DNA of 64,000 bases from JAVVTR01 sp036653535 (lineage in GTDB: Bacteria; Bacteroidota; Bacteroidia; Bacteroidales; P3), in the NCBI GenBank assembly GCA_036653535.1, contig JAVVTR010000007.1:17319-81318 (forward strand). Direction: 5' to 3'. Position 1 is the stretch's first letter. Every line of letters starts with the position of its first letter. The translations under genes and the position numbers were made by a program. The notes below the pieces were generated by a model that was given only the letters and a program-made list of their open reading frames with translations, searched no databases and was not told the origin of the DNA. Positions 38,801 to 45,049 of this stretch are shown here, one piece after another.

Positions 38801-39096
38801 ATTTTAGTTATGTACATATTCACAGTTTACGACCAGCAGGATTAGAATGGTTGAAACCTACTTCCGCATACGATTATGGAACATCTTTTGGATTTTACCG
38901 TGCGGTATCTATGCACGCCATAGATTTCTATATTAATTTTTTACCCAAAGGCCGATATATACTTTCTTACGATCTAAAAGCAGAGGTAGGAGGTAGCTTT
39001 GCAGATGGACCCTCTACTATAGAATCCTTATTTAGCGGAGGCTTTGGCGCTAATTCTGCGGGAGGAAGCATTAGGGTTAATTTACCTCAAAAATAA
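32866..39096 (+). CDS. Alpha-2-macroglobulin family protein lacking the thioester motif
   Basis: A 2076-residue protein, probably periplasmic or surface-anchored. The N-terminus (IIFPILCLMPIGNSFG) is a probable signal segment without a good lipobox. The macroglobulin core is visible: KFISDRPVYSPGEKMEIRG (MG2 start, about 640), FQIYS-type MG3, then ALTDSTGLGEIRFKAPDQFG and FGRWKFRIFAYQDK (about 1325), and LMLYPQLPRFVRNGD that leads into the second half. The helical domain starts near 1540. Where other bacterial members have a CxEQ thioester, this one reads SCITSYEALL (Cys1557), so no thioester can form. Bacterial homologues trap proteases that enter the periplasm (established knowledge); this variant would act without covalent capture. 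No pbpC partner lies nearby. Confidence 0.83.
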   Translation: MIISKEIQMGIIFPILCLMPIGNSFGLNTERNTERNTKQKGEQRVETTTKFDTKNSYPKEKISHSQQKSIDQTTFIIEQAKLIREKEDDATEKIINLICHSIPKVSQPGRSILHSFLALSLYEYYLYENNNSAEAESETPLNLWETGKLNGDYSNLSHWKKTDFLTQIRYHLLESLLYPKDLNLSISDLPSLIFPKNQEENSSLPLQKGLLPNMDLWELLAYQNWDLWQKIQRAQEDAANTANVDAQQEIDSLYTAMKRHLVEKSISNPSFSSQSDTSSYPTKNSPLLEVEIRYAIYKYETDLWSEKQYLDYLQSLSQIFAKDKNAGDTYYLYALAQQNTNPLEAEKKAAYAINHYPGSWGCVQATILQENLLTPTLNLHLEEVYPRENPLLATVSVKNVAELKYEIYLLSTLERDLFYSQTETYIEDWKSKNSHALIKGNIPLSLKEDDLKTHSGSIGFPSLATGTYLILAYTDSLRYQGNAKICSEKFTKAELRNRSECFQIFQVSNIGFACSYAQKGDSIIEGYTVNRNTGKVLPHTKIQIYSKEYNYPKRQFSYLLQGETVSDQQGFFTIEGKKLQEKNSYGHSFLLSFHTPNDSVHAFYNRHSIYLSNPNFQEKEENSDTALMNAKIVDIKFISDRPVYSPGEKMEIRGIVLSTQNGLSLSKGTKLHLQLRDARRKTQKEIVVETDSSGAFSCCFPLSAQASPGRWTLEVDKTPFVFSFSVEAFKRPSFFVTLERSFLDSKNQSNTTGADTQKIIYIKGQAQGYDGQAIQNAKITYRVNLLRVLPWRFSTQGENIRAISIGNTLSTSDGSFTFSFPTEILSNSNENNYFYFYAIECEVSDLNGETQSAEYKIRAQSTPLRIFASLPEIIVEKSKKDPSTFPIQAWNAEEKLVPFQGKFELFSLKDTLENSAYSNNNAQEEEVHFLSYEVFHSMFPLQPYYSPKERDSALVKTLVFSQNISNALGKLPQNLSSGYYEYRIKATDSLGNSAQTTGRFHFYQAQKEHYSNIDTTSHKASKNQAYGIWMANLKSNVSAENKQLRFLTGSFLSVDEKDLSVLWFGQIEDGSKRKISVFKTLSQEQLIWEIACDSLDLSSNWSAKFFCIKNNQLFQKSFIIKTPIPDQNLKIDLLQIPKIITTKSEQTWQFKVSSNAKKLSPTFLSVGLYDASIEEFSEGENLIWPVNGVEYDPYGKAKDRSSALLPLKETAHNSWDNLINNIGGDNSFGGPVSFSYRRSPFLNYKERPFFVSWEEVLTPQRFQIFYSPSPNRAMAESSQERTGVAMQAFSLQKEKSWKAPNPESISSILRTNFDPTSFFYSFALTDSTGLGEIRFKAPDQFGRWKFRIFAYQDKLWAGYQETSVIVNKPLMLYPQLPRFVRNGDSINLLCKIQSSIDLIRNSIKENAKTEGKIRLEVSSLNQGKSFPIPLDQAVQSLSYELSDTLSFSKVTENWTLVVPSDAKSLAVYFYVEYPYGDTLLSDAIVDTIPVYSNRIAIKQFVNLFLRPGEEKKLPALKIPDLKPSLEPNKQDSIIIEFFASPQHILPQLLQSLPIDSCITSYEALLKMMQAYLSDGSTSWTPYWEKLRSFITWDYGFSWTLNAQADPWMSLYILKVLGENIEEKEMQNRKIYLSCLQTLSYLDKEMLQEYRRFQEQANNKENVLTQQQILYLYVSSLFVAKEVPEDILKMREYYRSLCSSYATKTGLNQQAYIASYFMRIGQYEKASPILKNLKRLELFSLETGLYWKKESMGYTLTQRMQTASNLARMYLFLGKSKQSAEALWQANEIFNWMLSKERTVDFIGGGLSSGDMIIAMASVLREAEKMNFRPWAYMPKNTAESKDSAKQGKKSLSKKVQGKESLGLLPSMHIQIGKTQIKPDSLYFKKIFTGKELQNMIGEGKIKWDSPKVQSSDFQISPVGYGSLCGIATQEIEQIQKQENIGGGLNISRYYVKEGVNGAKTEFVLGDKVKVILEIEADRDFSYVHIHSLRPAGLEWLKPTSAYDYGTSFGFYRAVSMHAIDFYINFLPKGRYILSYDLKAEVGGSFADGPSTIESLFSGGFGANSAGGSIRVNLPQK

Positions 39097-39234
39097 GATA
39101 GAAAGAGCCTGCTTTTGGAAAAACATGCTTGGACTTAGGTTTGGGCATAGCATTAGATTTTGTAGAGAAAATGATAGGTATGGTCTTTCTCTTTTCTAAC
39201 ACACGAATATAATATATTGGAGATATTAAAGAAT

Positions 39235-39846
39235 ATGATTGCTCTTGAAAAAACTTTGCTTTCGGATGAAATATTTACCGAATGCTTTTGCTGTGATTTA
39301 AATAAATGCAAAGGTTGTTGCTGCATAGAAGGCGATGCTGGCGCTCCTTTGGAAGAAGAAGAACTTCCCTTGTTAGAAAAGTATTTCCCAATTTATAAAA
39401 AATATATGTCGGAAGCGGGCTTGTCGGCATTGGAAAAACATGGCGAGCTTTTTGATATTTCTTTATTGGATGGCAGTTTTCTTACCCCCTTAATTCAGGG
39501 TCGCGATTGCGTATATCTTACTAAGGAAGAAAATGGCATTGCCTCTTGTGCAATAGAGAAAGCTTATTTAGCCAAGGAAATAGATTTTCGCAAACCTATT
39601 TCCTGTCATCTTTTTCCTATTCGTATTCAAACTTATCCCCAATACGATGCTGTAAATTATTTTCATTGGAGTATTTGCAAGGAAGCCCGTATTTTAGGAA
39701 AAAGAAAGAAAATTCCGGTATTCCAATTTCTTAAAGAACCTCTCCTTAGGAAATATGGGCAGGCTTGGTATAAGGATGTAGAAATGGTTTATTTGCAATA
39801 TTTTGGAGAGCAAAACAGGAGCAAGGAAAAGAAAGAAAACGAATAA
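39235..39846 (+). CDS. DUF3109 family cysteine-rich protein
   Basis: A 203-residue cytosolic protein of unknown function, possibly a metal or iron-sulphur protein. Cysteines cluster at the start (ECFCCDLNKCKGCCCIEGDAG), with others later (GRDCVYL, ASCAIEKAY, ISCHLFPIR, SICKEA). These match the CxxC-type layout of the family. The ATG at 39235 gives the family start MIALEKTLLSDEIF; a TTG 18 bases earlier is less likely. Confidence 0.85.
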   Translation: MIALEKTLLSDEIFTECFCCDLNKCKGCCCIEGDAGAPLEEEELPLLEKYFPIYKKYMSEAGLSALEKHGELFDISLLDGSFLTPLIQGRDCVYLTKEENGIASCAIEKAYLAKEIDFRKPISCHLFPIRIQTYPQYDAVNYFHWSICKEARILGKRKKIPVFQFLKEPLLRKYGQAWYKDVEMVYLQYFGEQNRSKEKKENE

Positions 39847-39892
39847 AACTTTTAGTATAAATTTTTGGGGACTAAATTGTGGGGGGGTAAAT

Positions 39893-39989
39893 ATAAATTA
39901 TTGAAAACAAACTATTTAGTGTGATGTTTTTGAAGGAGGGACTAAATTTGGAATAGCCGATAAATTATTGAAAACAAATTATTTAGTGT
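39893..39989. repeat. 30-bp direct repeat, two copies
   Basis: Copies at 39893-39922 and 39960-39989 differ at one base. Each begins ataaattattgaaaacaaa and ends tatttagtgt. Their starts are 67 bp apart, and the stretch before each (gggactaaatt) is also similar, so this is a diverged 67-bp tandem duplication. Confidence 0.75.
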
Positions 39990-40178
39990 TAGTTTGGGGC
40001 TAAATTGGGGGCGGAATTTTTGAAACTAAATTCTTGAAGAAAATCTAAATTCTTGATTTTAAATTATTTAGCCTAAATTTTAGGCTAAACTGTAGAGCTA
40101 AATTAGGAGGCTAAATTCTTGAGGAAAATTTTATAGGTCTCTTTTTGCTCCTCCTATCGGATTTTCATTTTTTATCCT

Positions 40179-40186
40179 TACCTTTG
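40179..40186 (+). promoter_or_regulatory. Possible -7 element of the C69 dipeptidase gene
   Basis: TACCTTTG matches TAnnTTTG. It would give a leader of about 165 bases. No TTTG was found at -33 spacing, so support is partial. Confidence 0.4.
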
Positions 40187-40356
40187 CTTCTTAAAATTTT
40201 AAAATCTACAGAGGTTTAGCCTAAGGGGAGACTTCTTTTTGATTTTTAAAACATTTCGTTAAGCTATACTATACGTAGAAATACAGTAAACCACAATATT
40301 CTATAGCAAGGAATGTTCGATTTAATATCCACTTTTAATCTAAAATTCATTTACGT

Positions 40357-42105
40357 ATGAAAAAAACAATTAGAAACTTGTGCTTTATAGCAGGAGTCGG
40401 ATTTTTAACCGGACTTGGTAGCGCACAAGCTTGTACCAATTTCTTAATTACCAAGGGGGCTTCTAAAGATGGTTCTACCATGATTACTTATTCCGCCGAT
40501 TCTCATGTCCTTTATGGGGAACTCTATTACCGCCCTGCCGCTACTTATGCAGAAGGCACCATGATGGATATTTACGACTGGGATAGTGGAAGGAAATTAG
40601 GGCAAATTAAACAGGCTACTCGTACCTATTCGGTAGTAGGAAATATGAACGAATTTCAAGTAGCCATTGGAGAAACCACTTATGGCGGGCTCCCCCAATT
40701 AGTAGACACCACTGGGATAGTAGATTATGGTAGTTTAATTTACATTTGTTTACAACGCTCTAAAACAGCAAGAGAAGTAATACAAAACATGGCGGAACTT
40801 ACTAATACTTACGGTTACGCCTCTTCCGGTGAAAGTTTTTCCATTGCCGATCCCAATGAAGTTTGGATTTTGGAAATGATAGGAAAAGGAATGCCCATTT
40901 TAGATAAAAACGGAAAAGCAAGTGCTAAATTAAATACCAAAGGTGCTGTTTGGGTTGCCTACCGTATTCCGGATGGATATATTTCGGGACACGCCAATCA
41001 CGCCCGAATTACCAATATCAAAAAAGCAGACGGAAAAACCTCTATTACCTCCAAAGATATGGCTAAAAAAATTAATTTGCCCAATTTGGAATGTGTGTAC
41101 TCGGCCGATGTAGTAGATTATGCTATTGCTACAGGACTCTACCAAGGTTCTTTCGAAAATTTTAGCTTTTCTGACGTTTATGCTCCTTTAGATTTTAGTG
41201 CTATGCGTGGCTGTGAAGCTAGAGTTTGGGCCATGTATATGAAAGCAAACCGAGCAGAAGCTTTGCAATATGAAAAATATGCAAGAGGAGAAGATAAAAC
41301 CCACCGTATGCCTCTCTTTTTTAAAGCAGATCGTAAAATAAGTTTAAAGGATGTATTCTCTTTTATGCGGGATCACTACGAAGGTACCTCCTTGGATATG
41401 ACCAAAGACGTAGGTGCAGGTCCTTTTGCTTGTCCTTATCGTTGGAGACCCATGGATTTTACTATCGACAACAAAAAGTACACGCACGAACGAGCAACTT
41501 CCACTCAACAAACCGGCTTTTCTTTTGTTTCTCAATCCCGCTCTTGGTTACCTAATGCCATAGGTGGTATTCTTTGGTTTGGAGTAGATGATAGTTATTC
41601 GTCTTGCTATGCCCCCATGTATTGCGGAATTACAGAAATTCCTAACTGTTTTCGTGTAGGCAATGGAAATATGGTTACCTATTCTCCCACTTCTGCTTTT
41701 TGGTTATTTAATCAAGTAAGCAACTTTGTTTACAGCCGCTATAAAGATATGATTATAGACCTTCAAAAGGTTCAAAACAACTTAGAAGATGGCTTTATCC
41801 AAAAAATTGCTATCAACGACAAACGCATGGGAAAAGACACCAACCAAGCCAGCTTAGTCGCTTTTGCAAATAATTTTTCCAATGCACAAGCTGCTCTTAT
41901 GTTTAGAGATTGGAAGAAACTCAACGAATTTCTTTTAGTAAAATACATAGATGGAAATGTGAAGAAAACCGATGCAAACGGAAATTTCAAAACCACCAAG
42001 AGTGGACCTTCCCATTCGGAATTTCCTAATCAACCCCCTTATCCTGAAAACTTTTACCGACAAATTATTCAAGACTGCGGAACTAACATCCAAGTAATAG
42101 AATAA
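40357..42105 (+). CDS. C69 family dipeptidase
   Basis: A secreted N-terminal-nucleophile dipeptidase of 582 residues. The signal peptide (MKKTIRNLCFIAGVGFLTGLGSAQA, in two parts) ends directly before Cys26, and CTNFLITKGASKDGS is the classical start of the mature enzyme, where the cysteine becomes the nucleophile. YSADSHVLYGELYYRP, VVGNMNEFQVAIGETTYGG and SFSIADPNEVWILEMIGKG are further family motifs. It probably supplies amino acids from peptides in the periplasm. It is a single-gene unit closed by a very strong terminator. Confidence 0.92.
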   Translation: MKKTIRNLCFIAGVGFLTGLGSAQACTNFLITKGASKDGSTMITYSADSHVLYGELYYRPAATYAEGTMMDIYDWDSGRKLGQIKQATRTYSVVGNMNEFQVAIGETTYGGLPQLVDTTGIVDYGSLIYICLQRSKTAREVIQNMAELTNTYGYASSGESFSIADPNEVWILEMIGKGMPILDKNGKASAKLNTKGAVWVAYRIPDGYISGHANHARITNIKKADGKTSITSKDMAKKINLPNLECVYSADVVDYAIATGLYQGSFENFSFSDVYAPLDFSAMRGCEARVWAMYMKANRAEALQYEKYARGEDKTHRMPLFFKADRKISLKDVFSFMRDHYEGTSLDMTKDVGAGPFACPYRWRPMDFTIDNKKYTHERATSTQQTGFSFVSQSRSWLPNAIGGILWFGVDDSYSSCYAPMYCGITEIPNCFRVGNGNMVTYSPTSAFWLFNQVSNFVYSRYKDMIIDLQKVQNNLEDGFIQKIAINDKRMGKDTNQASLVAFANNFSNAQAALMFRDWKKLNEFLLVKYIDGNVKKTDANGNFKTTKSGPSHSEFPNQPPYPENFYRQIIQDCGTNIQVIE

Positions 42106-42120
42106 AACAAGCAATATCCT

Positions 42121-42169
42121 AAAATCGGCCATGGTTTTATATTTTCAATATAAAACCATGGCCGATTTT
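42121..42169 (+). terminator. Perfect 23-bp stem terminator after the dipeptidase gene
   Basis: AAAATCGGCCATGG and the following nine bases (42121-42143) pair without mismatch with 42147-42169 around a TTC loop. The stem starts with four A and ends with four T, so it can terminate both strands. Confidence 0.88.
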
Positions 42170-42469
42170 AACAAGGACTATATATCAACAAGCGTATCTT
42201 TAGGACGCTTTAGAACCGCATCCATAACCATTTGAAATTTTTAGTACCAATATAATGGATTTTAGAGCAAAACAAAACAAAAAAGAAAACACTACTATGG
42301 TACCAAACAATATCTTATACGAATTTTAAGTTTTTTTAACATTTGAAAAGAGGTAAGTATGAAGTAAATGCTTTATTTTTGCCTCTGTTTGTAATTACTA
42401 AAATGGCCTTGTTGGTCTTATTATTCCTTAGCATCTATTATTATTTGTAGAATTAATATATTTTATACA
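42170..42469. other. Intergenic leader before the carboxylase gene
   Basis: A 300-bp spacer. TATTTTTG at 42374-42381 matches the -7 consensus; the nearest TTTG (42342-42345) is 28 bp away, too far for a standard -33 box. Nothing else was recognised. Confidence 0.4.
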
Positions 42470-44014
42470 ATGTCTATTAAACAAAAGTCTTTTGACTTGC
42501 GAAAACGCATGGAAAGTGCCCTTTTGGGTGGTGGTCAAAAGGCAATAGAAAAACAAAAAGCAGTAGGAAAACTTACTGCACGCGAGCGAATCTTAGCTTT
42601 GCTGGACCCCGCATCCTTTTATGAATATGATCTCTTTGTGGAACACTCCGGCAAAGACTTCGACATGGATAAAAAATACTTGCCTGGAGATGGAGTGGTT
42701 ACAGGAACCGGAACTATTAATGGGCATCCGGTTTGTATCTATGCACAAGACTTTACAGTAGCAGGAGGCTCTTTGGGCTATATGCACGCTAAAAAAATCT
42801 GTAAGATTATGGATCACGCTTTAAAGTTGAAAGTGCCTATAATAGGTATTAACGACTCTGGTGGAGCGCGCATTCAAGAGGGAGTAAATGCTTTAGCCGG
42901 TTACGGAGAAATTTTTTACCGCAACACCAAAGCTTCCGGCGTTATTCCTCAAATTTCCGTTATTTTAGGCCCTTGCGCAGGGGGCGCAGTGTACTCGCCT
43001 GCACTAACCGACTTCGTTTTTGTGGTAGATAAAATTTCCAAAATGTTTATCACTGGTCCAGATGTTATTAAATCGGTTTTAGGAGAAGAAATTTCTCAAG
43101 AAGATTTAGGTGGAGCCAGAACCCATGCAGAAATTACCGGGAACGCTCATTTCTTTGCTAAGAGCGAACAAGATTGTTTCAAACAAATTAAGTCTTTAGT
43201 TAGTTTTATTCCTTGGAACAACACCAAAAAAGCCCTCCCCTTTCCTCTTAAAACGCCCAAAAAATCTTACAAAATAGAGAATATAGTTCCCTCGGATGTA
43301 CGTAAACCATACGATGTACGAAATATCATTCGTGCCCTAGCCGACGATTCCGACTTTTTGGAAGTGCAAGAATTATTTGCTAAAAATATTGTCGTTGGTT
43401 TTGGCCGTATAGACGGAGAAACCATAGGTTTTGTTGCCAATCAGCCTTTGGTTATGGCCGGAGTATTAGATGTGGATAGCTCCGACAAATCGGCCCGTTT
43501 TATTCGTTATTGCGATGCTTTTAATATTCCTTTAGTTACTTTGGTGGACCTACCGGGTTATTTGCCAGGAGTAGATCAAGAACATGCTGGAGTTATTCGT
43601 CACGGGGCCAAAATTTTATATGCCTATTCGGAAGCTACCGTTCCTAAAATTACGGTTATTTTACGTAAAGCCTATGGAGGTGGATATATTGCCATGTGTT
43701 CGAGTCATTTACATGCAGATTTTGTATTTGCATGGCCTACGGCAGAAATTGCCGTTATGGGATCGGAAGGGGCTGCTAATATTATTTTCCGCAAAGAAAT
43801 TATAGAAGCCGAAGATCCGGAAAAAATGCGTCAACAGAAAGTACAAGAATACAAAGAAAAATTTGCGAACCCATTTGTAGCTGCGGCTTATGGATATGTA
43901 GATGCGGTAATAGATCCTAAAGAAACACGGGCTTCTATTATACATTCTATTGAAATTTCTCGAAATAAATCCGAGGAAACTCCTATTAGAAAGCACGGAA
44001 TTCCTCCCTTTTAA
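42470..44014 (+). CDS. Acyl-CoA carboxylase / methylmalonyl-CoA decarboxylase carboxyltransferase subunit
   Basis: A 514-residue carboxyltransferase that moves CO2 between biotin and an acyl-CoA, most likely propionyl-CoA/methylmalonyl-CoA. Crotonase-fold landmarks: LTARERILALLDPASFYEYD, YAQDFTVAGGSLGYMHAKK, the first oxyanion region NDSGGARIQEGV, GPCAGGAVYSPALTDFVFVV, and the second oxyanion region RKAYGGGYIAMCSSHL. DVPGYLPG is DLPGYLPGVDQEH here. The biotin carrier gene follows after 305 bp. No biotin carboxylase or OadB-like sodium pump is present, so direction (carboxylase or decarboxylase) cannot be decided; the succinate-propionate pathway is the likely context (inference). Confidence 0.9.
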   Translation: MSIKQKSFDLRKRMESALLGGGQKAIEKQKAVGKLTARERILALLDPASFYEYDLFVEHSGKDFDMDKKYLPGDGVVTGTGTINGHPVCIYAQDFTVAGGSLGYMHAKKICKIMDHALKLKVPIIGINDSGGARIQEGVNALAGYGEIFYRNTKASGVIPQISVILGPCAGGAVYSPALTDFVFVVDKISKMFITGPDVIKSVLGEEISQEDLGGARTHAEITGNAHFFAKSEQDCFKQIKSLVSFIPWNNTKKALPFPLKTPKKSYKIENIVPSDVRKPYDVRNIIRALADDSDFLEVQELFAKNIVVGFGRIDGETIGFVANQPLVMAGVLDVDSSDKSARFIRYCDAFNIPLVTLVDLPGYLPGVDQEHAGVIRHGAKILYAYSEATVPKITVILRKAYGGGYIAMCSSHLHADFVFAWPTAEIAVMGSEGAANIIFRKEIIEAEDPEKMRQQKVQEYKEKFANPFVAAAYGYVDAVIDPKETRASIIHSIEISRNKSEETPIRKHGIPPF

Positions 44015-44319
44015 GCCGAGGATATTCCCTACCAATAACATATATTAATAGATTCACCATTATATTTCCTGTTTTACTAAAGCCTAAGTTAGAGAACAAG
44101 CAAAACTTAATCTCTACTATCGTTGGTTTTACTCCCGATTTTGGGTGTTTAAATTTATTGAAAATCGCCAAAAATTGAAAATCGCCAAGAGATAGATAGC
44201 CAAGGAATTTTTAAAAGGCTTTCTTTAGAAATGGTCTAAATGGAACTACATTATATTAAATTTAGATCGCTTCTTTTTTTTAAGTGCTTATTTCAAAATT
44301 AAAGCGTAAAGAAGAAATT
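44015..44319. other. Spacer between carboxyltransferase and biotin carrier genes
   Basis: A 305-bp AT-rich stretch. It contains a short direct repeat (ttgaaaatcgccaa, twice within 44157-44190). I see no terminator hairpin and no clear promoter. Confidence 0.4.
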
Positions 44320-44994
44320 ATGAGTGTAAAAGAAGAAAATAAAAATAAATTGACTGCCACGGCAGCAAAGAAAGCCACAACGGAAGCCGCTACAACGGAA
44401 ACCGCTACAAAAGCCACTGTGGACAAAAGCACGGCCAATGCGGTACCGGCTGGAAGTTCCACCAAAACCAAAGTTTTAGCCCTGCATGCTGCCGTTAAAG
44501 CGGCTAACATTACCTCGAAAGCAGAAGAGAAAGCGGAAGAGAAAGCAGAGGCGGTGGTAGTGGCAAACGAAGCAGAGGCGGTAAACTCGGAATCTAAGAC
44601 CAAGCAAGACATAAAAGTAGAAATAGAGGCGGAACCGGAAAAAGAGCCTACGGAATCTTTCTTTTTAGAAGATACAGAATATCTTACCTTTCTACCAAAA
44701 AAATACAAAGAACGTTCGAAATACACTCATCCGAATCCCAATGCGGTAGTAGCTTTTATGCCTGGAACTATCCGAAAAATTTTTGTTGAACCAGGCGACC
44801 TGGTAAAAAAAGGCGATAAATTAATGGTATTGGATGCCATGAAAATGAATAATGAATTACTTTCGCCCATAGATGGTGTTGTAGAAAAAATTCCAGTTTC
44901 TACGAATGAAAGTGTTCCTAAACACACTGTTTTAATAGATATACGAGCCTTGGAACACGGAGATGTTTTATCGAAAAAGAAAAAGAAAAAGTAA
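44320..44994 (+). CDS. Biotin carboxyl carrier protein with long Ala/Glu/Lys-rich linker
   Basis: A 224-residue biotinylated subunit partnering the carboxyltransferase upstream. The C-terminal domain (about 140-220) has GTIRKIFVEPGDLVKKGDKL, the biotinylation motif VLDAMKMNNE with Lys175, and IDGVVEKIPVSTNESV. Residues about 10-110 are low complexity (runs such as KATTEAATTETATKAT and EEKAEEKAEAVVV), acting as a swinging linker; the poly-Lys tail SKKKKKK closes the protein. The ATG at 44320 fits better than the in-frame GTG at 44284. Confidence 0.88.
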   Translation: MSVKEENKNKLTATAAKKATTEAATTETATKATVDKSTANAVPAGSSTKTKVLALHAAVKAANITSKAEEKAEEKAEAVVVANEAEAVNSESKTKQDIKVEIEAEPEKEPTESFFLEDTEYLTFLPKKYKERSKYTHPNPNAVVAFMPGTIRKIFVEPGDLVKKGDKLMVLDAMKMNNELLSPIDGVVEKIPVSTNESVPKHTVLIDIRALEHGDVLSKKKKKK

Positions 44995-45049
44995 GATAAA
45001 TAGAAGGGAACTTCTTAGAAGCTTTCTAAATTTATAAACTTCATTAGCT

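Larger units (their letters stand above)
39847..40356. other. Repeat-rich non-coding spacer
   Basis: This 510-bp spacer is strongly AT-rich and carries more than ten copies of ctaaatt or cctaaat between 39870 and 40120, partly as inverted pairs (tagcctaaattttaggcta near 40070). It also has the 30-bp direct repeat listed separately and G-runs (ggggggg near 39881). I found no open frame with protein-like content. Confidence 0.6.

Noticed and set aside
39850..40130. CRISPR-like array or coding remnant in the ctaaatt region
   Set aside because: Spacing is irregular, the units are only partly similar, and all frames are broken.
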